Positions 39,725 to 49,942 are shown, counted from the first letter of the stretch. The stretch: DNA of 64,000 nucleotides from Rhodothermia bacterium (GCA_030427885.1 JAUICM010000005.1:186001-250000); one strand, 5' to 3'. Notes: generated from the sequence alone by a model not told the origin. Numbers and translations: made by a program.

Positions 39725-41272
39725 CTAGTTTCCGCCGTCACGTTCTACGTTACGTGGAGTAGGCCATGTCATTTCCTGACCATTCCATGGATTCACACCT
39801 AATTCAGCTTGTTCACGGGAAGCACGTTCCGGATCTTCGCTGGCCATATAGGTCAGAATCGCGGTGAGGATGGCGTTATTGCGAACATCATCGAACACGA
39901 TTTTATCATAGGTATCCAGATTGGTATGCCAGGTGTAGGTTCCATAATCCCAGCTGATAGAGCTGAGCCCAAAGGCAGGAACACCACGAGCCACAAAAGA
40001 AGCATAGTCAGAACCACCACTACCAGGACGTCCCGGGAAAGTAGTTTCGATCTGTCCGCGTATCTCTCTGGGGACAGCCTGAAGCCATCGACCAAGGTAG
40101 TCGTAAGCATGAAGGAAGCCTTGTCCGGCGATACGGGTTACTCTACCGGTACCATTATCCTGATTGAATACAGTCTGGATATTTTCAACAATCTCCGGAT
40201 GATCTGCGGCATAGGCTCCGGATCCGTTCAGACCTTGCTCTTCACTTCCCCAAAGGCCAACAATGATGGTTCTCTTTGGATTAGGATATACAGTTTTAAG
40301 GATACGGGCTGCCTCCATCATGGTGATTGTTCCGGTACCGTTATCGGTAGCACCAGTTCCACCATCCCAGGAATCAAAGTGAGCAGACAGGATGATATAT
40401 TCATTCGGTTTTTCGGTACCAGGGATAGTCGCAATAGTATTGAAGGTAGGTACTTTACCAAGATCTTTGGATTCAGTTACTACTTTGATTTTTGGTTGAT
40501 CACCATACTCAGCAAGTCTCCAAAGCAAACCATAATCTTCTAAAGAAACATCAACCATTGGGATCTTCTCAGTTCTGGCACTGAATATCTTGTTAGCACC
40601 AAAACCACGAGACCAGTATGACTGAACGATACCAACCGCTCCTGCTTTTTCGAGTTCAGGAATAAGTGTTCTGCTATTGAAACCTGTTTTCTCAATATTC
40701 GCATTCCAGGCTTCACCCGCAGCACGGCGCTCTTCTTTCATTTTTTCAAATGACTCTTCCGTAGCCCATTCTTCCCAGTTATAATCGGGACGTCCGGTGA
40801 TCTGTGGTTGTGAAACCAGTACGATCTTACCTTTTACAGAAGGAAGCCAAGCCTTGAATGCAGCTTCATCATCAAACATAGGAATGTGTACTACTTCTGC
40901 AGTAACCCCACCTTTCCTGGTACTTGGACTCCATGCAAGTTGTTGTCCGCTAAGGGTTACCACTCGTGGTGAAACAAGATCGATGTGTGTGATGCCACGT
41001 TCCCATCCCCGCCACTGGCCCCATTGCTGGTTTTCAGCTTCTATGCCCCATTCTCCGAAAGTTTCAACAGCCCAGTCATGAGCATTTTTCATTTGTGTGG
41101 TACCTACCAGACGAGGACCAACAACGTCGAGGAGTTCGTGGGCAAGTACTTCAAGTTGGGAATTATCGGTAGCCTCCGACACGATCTTTTCCACCATTTC
41201 ATCGGTAGATTGAGCATGCACCAGGTTTACCAACAGAAAAGCACTGATAAATAGTGTAGTTAGCTTTTTCAA
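39725..41272 (-). CDS. Secreted M28 zinc aminopeptidase
   Basis: A 515-residue exported protein starting at TTG 41272, signal peptide ending LVHA-Q. A protease-associated-like insert lies at about 110-290. The M28 zinc site is H298 and D310 (SAHFDSWDGGTGATDNGTGT), with catalytic/ligand Glu 344-345 in GLWGSEEQGLNGSG. Further ligands lie in the FNQDNGTGR and WHTNLDTYDKI segments. It removes N-terminal residues from peptides outside the cytoplasm. It ends with its own terminator. Confidence 0.9.
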   Translation of the reverse strand: MKKLTTLFISAFLLVNLVHAQSTDEMVEKIVSEATDNSQLEVLAHELLDVVGPRLVGTTQMKNAHDWAVETFGEWGIEAENQQWGQWRGWERGITHIDLVSPRVVTLSGQQLAWSPSTRKGGVTAEVVHIPMFDDEAAFKAWLPSVKGKIVLVSQPQITGRPDYNWEEWATEESFEKMKEERRAAGEAWNANIEKTGFNSRTLIPELEKAGAVGIVQSYWSRGFGANKIFSARTEKIPMVDVSLEDYGLLWRLAEYGDQPKIKVVTESKDLGKVPTFNTIATIPGTEKPNEYIILSAHFDSWDGGTGATDNGTGTITMMEAARILKTVYPNPKRTIIVGLWGSEEQGLNGSGAYAADHPEIVENIQTVFNQDNGTGRVTRIAGQGFLHAYDYLGRWLQAVPREIRGQIETTFPGRPGSGGSDYASFVARGVPAFGLSSISWDYGTYTWHTNLDTYDKIVFDDVRNNAILTAILTYMASEDPERASREQAELGVNPWNGQEMTWPTPRNVERDGGN

Positions 41273-41364
41273 GGTATTAGAATTTGATTAAAGGTTAATG
41301 AGCCGAATATATCATCGTTTCTAATAAAAGAATGACTGCGTAACGTCTTTTAACGAATGCATGA

Positions 41365-41394
41365 TTGGATTGGATCCAAATTCGAGTAGTTTTG
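41365..41394 (+). promoter_or_regulatory. Bacteroidota-type promoter of the GH3 gene
   Basis: TTG at 41365-41367, a 19-nt spacer, and TAGTTTTG at 41387-41394 match the TTTG/TAnnTTTG consensus. The predicted start site lies about 75 nt before ATG 41476. Confidence 0.55.
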
Positions 41395-41475
41395 CGAAAG
41401 TTCAATTAAATACTTAATTGGTATCAGAGATTTTGGAATACTCTTCTTTATAAACGGGATATATACTTAACTAAA

Positions 41476-44088
41476 ATGAATTGGAATAAATACATCTTCA
41501 GTATGGCTATCGCTGTACTGTTACACTTACCCATACTTGTAAAAGCACAAGACTATTTAAACACAGACCTGCCAGTTGAAGACAGGGTAGAGGCATTGAT
41601 CAGTCAAATGACTCTGGAAGAAAAAGCACAGCAGATGCTGGACCGTGCCCCGGCTATCGATCGATTGGGAGTTCCGGAGTACAACTGGTGGAACGAAGCA
41701 CTGCACGGAGTGGCGAGAGCAGGGCTTGCAACTTCCTATCCGCAAGCAATTGGATTTGCATCAACGTGGAATGAAGATCTCATTTTCAGGATGGCCACTG
41801 CTATTTCAGATGAAGCACGGGCAAAGCACCACGAATTTGCACGAAACGGAACACGTCTCAGATATCAGGGGCTCACCATATGGTCTCCGAACATCAACAT
41901 ATTCAGAGATCCACGGTGGGGAAGAGGACAGGAAACCTACGGGGAAGATCCCTTTCTTACCGGAAGGATAGCAGTGAATTTCATAAAAGGCCTTCAGGGA
42001 GATGACCCGGATTACTTAAAAACCATTGCTACGGTAAAGCATTTTGCGGTGCACAGCGGACCAGAACCTGAACGCCATACTTTTGACGCGATAGCAACAG
42101 AACGGGACATGCGGGAGACATACTACCCCATGTTTAAAACTGGAATACTTGAGGGTGGTGCTTATTCTCTGATGTGTGCCTATAACAGGGTGAATGGAGA
42201 TGCAGCCTGTGCCAGTGATCCCTTATTAAAAGACATGCTTCGGGGAGAGTGGGATTTTGATGGGTATGTGGTTTCTGATTGCTGGGCTTTAGATGATATC
42301 TACCGAAACCATAAACTGGTGGAAACAGCAGCCGAAGCTGCTGCCGCTGCTCTTAAGTCAGGAACTGATCTCGATTGTGGGACACAAGTCTACCCTTATC
42401 TGGTCGAAGCAGTTGAAAAAGGATACATCACTGAAGACGATATTGATGTTTCATTGAGGAGATTGTTTACCGCCCGGTTCAAACTTGGGATGTTTGATCC
42501 GCCAGAAAAAGTGAAGTACCAGAACATTCCATACGATGTGGTTGACAGTGAAGAACATAAAGAACTGGCCCTTGAAGTGACAAGGGAATCAATGGTACTG
42601 CTTAAGAATGATGGAGTGCTGCCATTAAAGAAAGACCTCAATAAAATTGCGGTAATTGGCCCGAATTCTAATCAATGGGACGTATTACTGGGAAATTACA
42701 ATGGTTTTCCATCTGAGATCATTACCCCTTTGAAAGGGATTGAACAGGCAGTTGGCGAAGGGACTGAAGTTCTTTTTACAGAAGGGACACCACATGCGGA
42801 TGGTTTCCCAATATTCAGAATTGTGCCATCTAATGTCTTTTTTACTGAAGAGGGACAAAGAGGATTGAAAGCTGAATACTTTGGAGACAGAGAACTTGAA
42901 TCAGAAGCTCTGTACACTGAAATGGTTTCAGATCTGGATGCAGACTGGAAAGAAAAAGCCCCAAGAGAAGACATGAATGGAGATGATTTCGGGGTTCGGT
43001 GGACCGGGTTTATCAAACCGGAAGTAAGTGGGGAATACCAGCTTGGGATGTGGTCAACCATGAGGTATGAGATCTATTTTGAGGATAGCTTGTTATCCCG
43101 TTCCAGATATAATTACCGTGATGAATTTGGCGATCCCCGTATGATACCTGCTCCAAAATTAGAATTGGAAGCCGGAAAGGAATATAAGATCAGGATTGAA
43201 GGACATGAGTCGTATGCTGATGCTCAACTGCAAATGGTTTGGGCAGGGCCGACAGAGCATCTCGAAGATGAAGCAATATCGATTGCCAGAGAAGCTGATG
43301 CAGTAATCATGTTTATGGGACTCACACCCAGACTGGAAGGAGAAGAAATGAGAGTGGAAATCGATGGCTTCAGTGGGGGAGACCGAACTGACATTGATCT
43401 TCCGGATGCTCAGAAAGAGCTGATCAAAAAGATAACAGAACTGGGAAAGCCAACCGTTCTTGTACTGTTAAATGGAAGTGCACTTGCGGTGAACTGGGCT
43501 GACAAGAATGTACCGGCGATTTTGGAAGCCTGGTATCCGGGTCAGGCTGGTGGAACAGCTATTGCAGATGTTTTATTTGGAGATTATAACCCGGCAGGAC
43601 GGCTCCCAGTTACCTTTTATAAAAGTGTGGACGATCTTCCTCCTTTCGGAGATTATAACATGGAAAACAGAACTTACCGCTACTTCAGGGATGATGTACT
43701 ATATTCATTTGGGCATGGACTCAGCTACACAACTTTTAGATATTTAAAACCTTCTATCAGCGCAAACTATATTCAGGAGGAAGGTCAGGTGACTGTTAGT
43801 GTGGATATCACTAATTCCGGAGAAAGAGCAGGGGACGAGGTAGTTCAGTTGTATGTGGGTTATCCCGGTTCAAAAGTAAGCCGCCCAATCAAGGATCTCA
43901 GGGGATTTCACAGGATCCATCTGGAGAAAGGAGAAACCAAAACAGTTGAATTCGTCTTGAAGGCCGAAGATCTGAGATACTGGGATCCGGAAAGTGATAA
44001 ATGGGTATTAGAAAAAACCCCTGTCAAAATAATGATAGGGGCTTCATCTTCAGATATTCGGCAGGAACTGGTTCTGAATGTTAAGTAG
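41476..44088 (+). CDS. GH3 glycoside hydrolase with PA14 insert
   Basis: An 870-residue secreted enzyme (signal peptide ending LVKAQ). The N-terminal GH3 barrel has the PNINIFRDPRWGRGQETYGE substrate region, KHFAVHSGPEPERH, and the nucleophile Asp in GYVVSDCWAL. The SDC form is common in beta-xylosidases. Between the two halves of the C-terminal alpha/beta domain is a PA14 domain (about 455-585, AEYFGDRELESEALYTEM). A fibronectin-III-like domain closes the protein. It should release xylose or glucose from short glycosides. It follows a well-formed promoter. Confidence 0.92.
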   Translation: MNWNKYIFSMAIAVLLHLPILVKAQDYLNTDLPVEDRVEALISQMTLEEKAQQMLDRAPAIDRLGVPEYNWWNEALHGVARAGLATSYPQAIGFASTWNEDLIFRMATAISDEARAKHHEFARNGTRLRYQGLTIWSPNINIFRDPRWGRGQETYGEDPFLTGRIAVNFIKGLQGDDPDYLKTIATVKHFAVHSGPEPERHTFDAIATERDMRETYYPMFKTGILEGGAYSLMCAYNRVNGDAACASDPLLKDMLRGEWDFDGYVVSDCWALDDIYRNHKLVETAAEAAAAALKSGTDLDCGTQVYPYLVEAVEKGYITEDDIDVSLRRLFTARFKLGMFDPPEKVKYQNIPYDVVDSEEHKELALEVTRESMVLLKNDGVLPLKKDLNKIAVIGPNSNQWDVLLGNYNGFPSEIITPLKGIEQAVGEGTEVLFTEGTPHADGFPIFRIVPSNVFFTEEGQRGLKAEYFGDRELESEALYTEMVSDLDADWKEKAPREDMNGDDFGVRWTGFIKPEVSGEYQLGMWSTMRYEIYFEDSLLSRSRYNYRDEFGDPRMIPAPKLELEAGKEYKIRIEGHESYADAQLQMVWAGPTEHLEDEAISIAREADAVIMFMGLTPRLEGEEMRVEIDGFSGGDRTDIDLPDAQKELIKKITELGKPTVLVLLNGSALAVNWADKNVPAILEAWYPGQAGGTAIADVLFGDYNPAGRLPVTFYKSVDDLPPFGDYNMENRTYRYFRDDVLYSFGHGLSYTTFRYLKPSISANYIQEEGQVTVSVDITNSGERAGDEVVQLYVGYPGSKVSRPIKDLRGFHRIHLEKGETKTVEFVLKAEDLRYWDPESDKWVLEKTPVKIMIGASSSDIRQELVLNVK

Positions 44089-44095
44089 AGTAGTC

Positions 44096-46426
44096 CTACT
44101 TGAGCAGCATCATCTGTTTGGTTTGTAAGAAATCACCGGCACGTAACTGGTAATAGTAAATTCCGGAGGACATACCCACTGCATTCCAGTTCACCGAATG
44201 TTGTCCGGAGTTCATCCTGGTATTCAGCAGGGTTGAGATTTCCTGACCAAGTGTGTTGAATACTTTCAGGCTCACATTACTTGCTTCCGGTAAGCTGAAA
44301 TTGATGGTAGTGCTTGGGTTGAATGGATTTGGGTAATTCTGATCGAGAACAAATTTGTTTGGGGATGAGTCTATGTCGTCTTCATTGCTGTTGATCAGAG
44401 CAACTCCGTAAACAATACGGTTCCAGACTCCATTTTGACCTTGTGTATCGGTATCATCGAACATTGGCACAAAAGTATTTGGACCGGTTAGAATATTAGT
44501 TACCCCCTGATCACCGGTTCCATCATCCAGACGTAACGGGATAGAATTTTGATCCGGGTCAACGGAGGCTACTTCAGTTTCATACACAACATGAAAAGTT
44601 TGACCGGAGGAAACATTGACATCGAGGTCTTTGATATTAAATGATTGCCAGCCGGAACCCAGATCTCCAAAATCAACTTCGGTTGATGCAATTTCTGAAC
44701 CCGGTTTCCCGCTGTTATCATCATAAATTGAAATATTAAGCGTACCGGAACCTTTAACCTGAATAGGATTTCCGGATCCGGCATCTGTTCCGGAAACGAT
44801 GAAGAGTTCAAGAGTATGGATCAACGCATTTTTAGGGGCGGTGAATTTATTAGAAAAACCAAGTCTGCCCTCGCCTGTACTATTCACATATGGAATTGAC
44901 CAATAGAATTTAGGGGTATTACTGTAGGTACTGTCTTTGGAAAGGGTATACACGGCTTCACCACTTGCTGATACCGTAAAATCAAGTGTAGAAACTTCAC
45001 TGTCTTCGTTAGCACTCGGTTCGGTATTTACCAGCATGATATAGGCCTGGTCATAACTGTCAGAGGACGGAGCAGTAAAAGTCTGTCCATTTGTTAGGAT
45101 CTCGATATTCTTATTTATCCCCTGAACGGTAAAAAGGCGAGCCTGGCCAAGACTTCCTGACCATGATACCGTGGCATTCAAATTCCCTACCTGTCCTAAT
45201 CCGATGTAAGAAATAGCTCCTCGTTTTACCCCAACCGTTTTACCACTAAAGGTTGTGCCTGAAGAATAATCTATATCTGATACTTTAAGTCCTTTTAGAA
45301 AGGGATGAGTATAGCCGTAGGAATTGGCGGGATCATTCACAAGATTTGCAATTCCCCATGCTACCAATAATTCAGGGAAATCCATGTCGGAGCCACTGGC
45401 TGATAATGCATTATTGATCGCTGATACTCCGCTTGTGGAGGTTCGGGTAAGATTTCCGGCTTTCTCATAACCAAGATGATCCCACATAAAACTAAAGAAT
45501 GAAGCCGAACGACCATAGTCTTCCAGTGTATTATTGATATTGGCTCTGTCCCAGCGGAAGATTGGAATATTTGTATCTGCCAGATAGTTATAAATACTGT
45601 AGTGTGGGAAGTAACCAACCAGCAATGAAGCAAAATTAGACTGCCCTTCATTGATAAAAGTAAACTCTGGGTTCTGGCTGTTATACCTGAAATGGATCAG
45701 GTGCTGATATTCGTGAGCCAGGGTACTTAATGGAGCAAGAGGATCAGCTTCACTTTCATCCGGATCATAGATTCCGGGATAAGAGTCAATATACAGTATA
45801 TCCCGCTCGTTCGATTCGACATTTCCACCTCCTAATTGCGCTTTGGTATACTGATCGCCGCTGAAGAAGAAACCGGCAGTGTATCCACCTCGGTCGGTTG
45901 GATTCCAGTCATCTTTTATATCAGTAACCAGGAAGTCTACATAATTATCGCCGTCATAATTAGGAGGGTTTCCAAATACATCATTTTCAAGCTTTACAAT
46001 ACCAATACTTGGGTCAAAAGAGAATTGATTTGAGCTGGTCTCAAGATATTTCATCATGCTATCAGCTACGGAAGGATTCAGATGTCCGTTATTGATCTCA
46101 TTCACTTCGAACCAGATCTGACTTACATCCCCTTTTACCATGAGCTGAAACTGCTTACTTTCGTATACCGTGGTCTGGAAGTTTTGAACATAAAAATTTC
46201 TTTTATCCCCCACATCATCCGTTGAAGATTTACTTCTGCTCCGGGTATTGGAAGGGTACTTTTCAGCCAGGTTCCGGAAGAATTCAGTGTTGTTCAGTCT
46301 ATCAGTAACATGAATGGGGTACGATTTTTTTGAAATCTGTTGCTCCCCTTCATCGAAGCGAACCTGTTGTGCTTTCAGCGATACCGAGAAAGCGAATAGT
46401 AGTAGAAGGATAAGTGATCTTTTCAT
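44096..46426 (-). CDS. Secreted HExxH metalloprotease with T9SS-type tail
   Basis: A 776-residue exported protein (signal peptide ending LKAQ). The zinc motif HEYQH is at residues 238-242, followed by NEGQSNFASLLVGYF with the likely third ligand, as in Bacteroidota M6/neutral-protease-like families. Residues 500-690 form beta-sandwich domains. The last 90 residues are a NYPNPFNPSTTINFSL...GQEISTLL tail, the type-IX-secretion sorting domain. It should be exported to the cell surface. Its start overlaps the upstream lipoprotein stop (ATGA), so the two are co-translated. Confidence 0.85.
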   Translation of the reverse strand: MKRSLILLLLFAFSVSLKAQQVRFDEGEQQISKKSYPIHVTDRLNNTEFFRNLAEKYPSNTRSRSKSSTDDVGDKRNFYVQNFQTTVYESKQFQLMVKGDVSQIWFEVNEINNGHLNPSVADSMMKYLETSSNQFSFDPSIGIVKLENDVFGNPPNYDGDNYVDFLVTDIKDDWNPTDRGGYTAGFFFSGDQYTKAQLGGGNVESNERDILYIDSYPGIYDPDESEADPLAPLSTLAHEYQHLIHFRYNSQNPEFTFINEGQSNFASLLVGYFPHYSIYNYLADTNIPIFRWDRANINNTLEDYGRSASFFSFMWDHLGYEKAGNLTRTSTSGVSAINNALSASGSDMDFPELLVAWGIANLVNDPANSYGYTHPFLKGLKVSDIDYSSGTTFSGKTVGVKRGAISYIGLGQVGNLNATVSWSGSLGQARLFTVQGINKNIEILTNGQTFTAPSSDSYDQAYIMLVNTEPSANEDSEVSTLDFTVSASGEAVYTLSKDSTYSNTPKFYWSIPYVNSTGEGRLGFSNKFTAPKNALIHTLELFIVSGTDAGSGNPIQVKGSGTLNISIYDDNSGKPGSEIASTEVDFGDLGSGWQSFNIKDLDVNVSSGQTFHVVYETEVASVDPDQNSIPLRLDDGTGDQGVTNILTGPNTFVPMFDDTDTQGQNGVWNRIVYGVALINSNEDDIDSSPNKFVLDQNYPNPFNPSTTINFSLPEASNVSLKVFNTLGQEISTLLNTRMNSGQHSVNWNAVGMSSGIYYYQLRAGDFLQTKQMMLLK

Positions 46427-46815
46427 TTCTGAACCTCTTTGATCTCATAGAAATGTACTTCGAAAAACTGCATAGAACTTCTTTTGATGAGTTCTCCATA
46501 CAGGGAAGCATAGTTTCCGTTTAATGATGAATATTTTTCTTTTAAGAACTCTTCGTCAGCTTCTAACCGGTACGCAACACTATCTGAAACAAAGATAGTG
46601 GGAACAGCAAAGGGTTCATTACCTGAATAATTTAACATTCCCGATACTTTAGTCAACCCGGATACGTCACTTGAAGAAGTGAAAGGTTGAGCTGGATCCT
46701 TAGATGTTTGAGCTGTTGAACTTTTTTGTTCAGTTTGATCGGCCTTCTCTTTTGAAGAAGTACATGAACAAACCAGCAGGAGAATAATTAGTGGGGTTAC
46801 AAGCCTGGTTTTCAA
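46423..46815 (-). CDS. Lipoprotein coupled to the HExxH protease
   Basis: A 130-residue protein starting at TTG 46815 with a lipoprotein signal (LLLVCSC, lipidated Cys about 18). A Ser/Thr/Lys-rich linker and a small alpha/beta domain (about 45-130) follow, with SVAYRLEADEEFLKEKYSSL. It overlaps the protease start by 4 nt. It could be an inhibitor, chaperone or surface anchor for the protease. No family recognised. Confidence 0.72.
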   Translation of the reverse strand: MKTRLVTPLIILLLVCSCTSSKEKADQTEQKSSTAQTSKDPAQPFTSSSDVSGLTKVSGMLNYSGNEPFAVPTIFVSDSVAYRLEADEEFLKEKYSSLNGNYASLYGELIKRSSMQFFEVHFYEIKEVQK

Positions 46816-47040
46816 AATTTGGTACCTGGTTTAGATAAATAGTATTTCAGAGCACGATAAATAATTTTATGAACCTATAAAACTTAAACTAAGCCATGAA
46901 ACTAATTATTGTTTCAGATAATTCGATATTTAGCTCATGATCTCTTACTGACTTTTTTATAGTAGATCCTAAACCCATGTGTTTGTTGCAAATGACTGTT
47001 TAATTTAGTTTACTTCGTTGAAATAACGGAGAGTTCGGTG

Positions 47041-48597
47041 ATGGTAAAAAAGTCGGTTGTTTTAAGTAAAGGATTGTTCCTGGGTGTATGTGTTCTCATT
47101 CTCATATCTGGGTGCGTGTTTTTCATCAGCAGAGTAGAAGTGGAAACAGAGGCTGCTACCTCGCAGGTGACAACTCCGGTTAAAGTACACCTCAAAGACG
47201 GTCAGACTGCTTTATTCAAGAACGGGGCTACTTTCAGCCCGGATTCGATCCATGGATTTGGATACCTGTATTCTGTTAATCTTGACAGGGCAAGGGCAAT
47301 TTCAGTGTTATCCAGAGAGGATGTTGCAGCGTACGAAGTCTTTACATCCAAAGTGCAGGTTGGGGAATCGCTTGGGTTATCACTTTTTGCATCAGGAGTT
47401 GCTGCAGTTACAACTCCATATCTTCTCGTTGCTATTTTTGGATCCTGCCCAACAGTCTATTATGGTACTGACTCGACCATGGTCCTCGAATCTGAACTTT
47501 TCTCAAACAGTATTGCCCCAATTTTAGAAACCCGTGATGTAGCCGTTACAAATATTCCAACAAGTACATCCGGCGTGATAGATATGGAACTTCGCAATGA
47601 AGCGCTGGAGACACATTACATCAACCAGATCGAATTATTGGAAGTAATGCATCTTCCAAATGAAAAAGTGGTCTCAACACGGCAGGGAACACCATTATCA
47701 CTTAGAGGATTTTCAGGATTAATATCAGCAAAGGCGGCATCAGGCAAAGATATAACAAATGAACTTAGTGGAAGAGATGGTCGCTCCTACGAGTATGACA
47801 TCCCGGTAAATAGCGATCCTGATGGGGTTGAATGGGATCATATTGATCTGGTTTATCCACCAGTTGAACAAAAAACGGGTGCATTGTACATGAGGGTTCG
47901 AAACAGTCTGTTCAGCACTATTCTACTTTACGATCATATTTTATCCGCTCAGGGAACCGGGGCAATGGATTGGATCGGTAGAGACATGGAAAATGTAAGT
48001 GAGGCCGTGGCAATTGGTGATTTCTTCCACAAGTATACCGGTATTCGTGTGGACCTTTTTGTTGATAGCGAATATGAAGAAGTTATCAGGATAGCTAATA
48101 CCGGACCAATTGCATGGAGGGATATTGCACTGCCATTGTTTAATATTCCAACCGGAGATTCTGTTCGGGTTAGATTGCGTTTTCTTGCAGATTCCTGGAG
48201 AATAGATGAAGTGGATCTTGCCACTGAATTCAGTATGCCGGAAGTAAAAGCAATACCTGTTGCTAAGATCCGGAATACCAGTGGAAGAGGCTCATCCGTT
48301 GAGGATCTGAAAAAGCTCAGGGAAGGGGATGATAGCTACCTGATCACTTACCCTGGAGATAGTTATACCATAAGTTTTAATACCAGCGTGGTAACTGAGG
48401 GAATGGAGGCGAGCTATCTGCTAGCCGGACAGGGATTTTATATTGAATGGATCAGGGATAAATGGATAGAAGAAGTAAAAGAACCAAAGCCTCTGGAGTA
48501 TTCGCCCGGTATGATTCATAAGGCGCAGCAGGAATGGCAAATGCGTAAGGCTGATTTTGAGAAGGAGTTTTTTGAATCTAAAGTAGCAACACAATGA
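47041..48597 (+). CDS. Lipoprotein of unknown function, first of a three-gene operon
   Basis: A 518-residue protein starting at ATG 47041 (MVKKSVVLSKGLFLGVCVLI), with lipobox ISGC. Residues about 45-90 resemble a beta-rich repeat (KVHLKDGQTALFKNGATFSP), and a second hydrophobic stretch lies near 115-140 (LSLFASGVAAVTTPYLLVAI). The rest is a long beta-rich extracytoplasmic region. The next two genes (48594, 49031) overlap head to tail (ATGA, TAATG). No family recognised; probably an outer-membrane or periplasmic complex. Confidence 0.65.
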   Translation: MVKKSVVLSKGLFLGVCVLILISGCVFFISRVEVETEAATSQVTTPVKVHLKDGQTALFKNGATFSPDSIHGFGYLYSVNLDRARAISVLSREDVAAYEVFTSKVQVGESLGLSLFASGVAAVTTPYLLVAIFGSCPTVYYGTDSTMVLESELFSNSIAPILETRDVAVTNIPTSTSGVIDMELRNEALETHYINQIELLEVMHLPNEKVVSTRQGTPLSLRGFSGLISAKAASGKDITNELSGRDGRSYEYDIPVNSDPDGVEWDHIDLVYPPVEQKTGALYMRVRNSLFSTILLYDHILSAQGTGAMDWIGRDMENVSEAVAIGDFFHKYTGIRVDLFVDSEYEEVIRIANTGPIAWRDIALPLFNIPTGDSVRVRLRFLADSWRIDEVDLATEFSMPEVKAIPVAKIRNTSGRGSSVEDLKKLREGDDSYLITYPGDSYTISFNTSVVTEGMEASYLLAGQGFYIEWIRDKWIEEVKEPKPLEYSPGMIHKAQQEWQMRKADFEKEFFESKVATQ

Positions 48598-49031
48598 AAG
48601 CTTTGATCGGATCGATTTTGGTGCTGATACTTTCAGCCGGGTGCAGATTTGGAGGCAAGATCACGCAAGTGTATGTAGCCAACAATCCGGAGGGGACTCC
48701 CATTGAGTTTACAACAATCAATAATGATGAATTTTCTGGTGAGTACCTGGGATTCAAGGGAGATACACTGATATTCTATTCTGCAAAGATCAGAATTGAA
48801 AATGAAGTAGCGGTATACGGGGTTTCCGGAGTGGAAGAAAGAGATATCCAAAAGTTAAATTTCCAGAACAACAGAAAACTGATCATTGATAAAAGTCATA
48901 ACAGGCACAATCTGGATAAAACACCAGTGTACAGCAGGTACCCGCAGGGAATAAATGATTCACTATTAAAAACTATTTTGGAAGCATATAAACAGGATTC
49001 ACTGGTCTTTATCAATGGGAGGAAGCAGTAA
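48594..49031 (+). CDS. Small lipoprotein, second of a three-gene operon
   Basis: A 145-residue protein with lipobox LSAGC. The mature domain is beta-rich (VYVANNPEGTPIEFTTINND, LGFKGDTLIFYSAKIRIENE) and ends with charged residues. It overlaps the previous gene by 4 nt and the next by 1 nt, so all three are translated together. It may be a partner of the larger lipoprotein. Not recognised. Confidence 0.65.
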   Translation: MKALIGSILVLILSAGCRFGGKITQVYVANNPEGTPIEFTTINNDEFSGEYLGFKGDTLIFYSAKIRIENEVAVYGVSGVEERDIQKLNFQNNRKLIIDKSHNRHNLDKTPVYSRYPQGINDSLLKTILEAYKQDSLVFINGRKQ

Positions 49032-49903
49032 TGAGAAGCAGGAATCTTGTACTGATATTGATTCTGCTCATTATGTATTCCGGATCCATTAGGGCACAGG
49101 AAAATCCTGAGAGTGATGTGATCAGTGAGATACGAGCAGCTACAAAAATATTCAAAGATCAGAAAATGGCAGAGCTGTATGGCTACCGTAAATTTGGCCC
49201 TGATATGCCAAATATGGGCACGCACTGGCTCTATCTGACGGCAGCAGTAGACCGTAATTTTGATCTGAGCCGACCTTCAACTCTTACCTACTTGACGATT
49301 GATGGGGAACCTGTCTTAACCGGGGTGGCTTATACCTACCCGGTGCAACCAGGGGAAACTCCTCCATCATTACCTCTCAAAGAAATGAAATGGCATTACC
49401 ATTCAGGTAATCTGGAAGAAGAGGCGTTTGGCCTTCATCCAAAAATGAAGCAATCAAATGAAAAAGATATTGCGAACCTTGCTATGCTTCATGCCTGGGT
49501 TTGGAAGGACAACCCGGAGGGGATGTTTGCGGCTGATAACTGGGCACTTTCATTTATCCGGAATGGAATCGCGGCCCCGGACAAACCTGTAATAGAAGCT
49601 TCAAAAGCATTATTTATGCTTAACGGTGGAATCAGTTACTATCTTAAATTTATTGAGCTTTCAGTTGGGGATGCAGTTTATGATAAAGAGGAGGTCAGGT
49701 CGATCATGAAAAAGTACACCTCCGGGATCGAAGAAAAGGCTCTACAGCTTAGGGCCAATAAAGAGATAAACGAGGAAGATCAGGCTGAATTAAAAAGACT
49801 ATGGCTTGAAATGTGGAGCAGCATTCGGAATGAAATGACTGAAAATATCTGGGCAGCTATTGAGGTCCATCTTTATTCTGATGATAGTATGCATCATAAA
49901 TAA
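49031..49903 (+). CDS. Exported protein of unknown function, third of a three-gene operon
   Basis: A 290-residue protein with a signal peptide (MRSRNLVLILILLIMYSGSI, cleaved near RAQ). It is helical and Trp-rich (KEMKWHYHSGNLEEEAFGLH, MLHAWVWKDNPEGMFAADNW) with a charged helical C-terminus. It ends directly in the hairpin that serves as terminator on the opposite strand. No family recognised. Confidence 0.65.
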   Translation: MRSRNLVLILILLIMYSGSIRAQENPESDVISEIRAATKIFKDQKMAELYGYRKFGPDMPNMGTHWLYLTAAVDRNFDLSRPSTLTYLTIDGEPVLTGVAYTYPVQPGETPPSLPLKEMKWHYHSGNLEEEAFGLHPKMKQSNEKDIANLAMLHAWVWKDNPEGMFAADNWALSFIRNGIAAPDKPVIEASKALFMLNGGISYYLKFIELSVGDAVYDKEEVRSIMKKYTSGIEEKALQLRANKEINEEDQAELKRLWLEMWSSIRNEMTENIWAAIEVHLYSDDSMHHK

Positions 49904-49935
49904 AAAAGCCTGTTCCAAAAAAGTGGAACAGGCTT
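49902..49935 (-). terminator. Terminator after tRNA-Leu, shared with the convergent operon
   Basis: A 12-bp perfect stem (aagcctgttcca / tggaacaggctt) with a 6-nt loop, followed on the minus strand by a T-run. It starts within the stop codon of the plus-strand gene and may also stop or stabilise that transcript. Confidence 0.8.
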
Positions 49936-49942
49936 CTGAAAG

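Noticed and set aside
39809-40543. Plus-strand 244-codon open frame
   Set aside because: Antisense of the M28 peptidase gene, which has a signal peptide and metal ligands.
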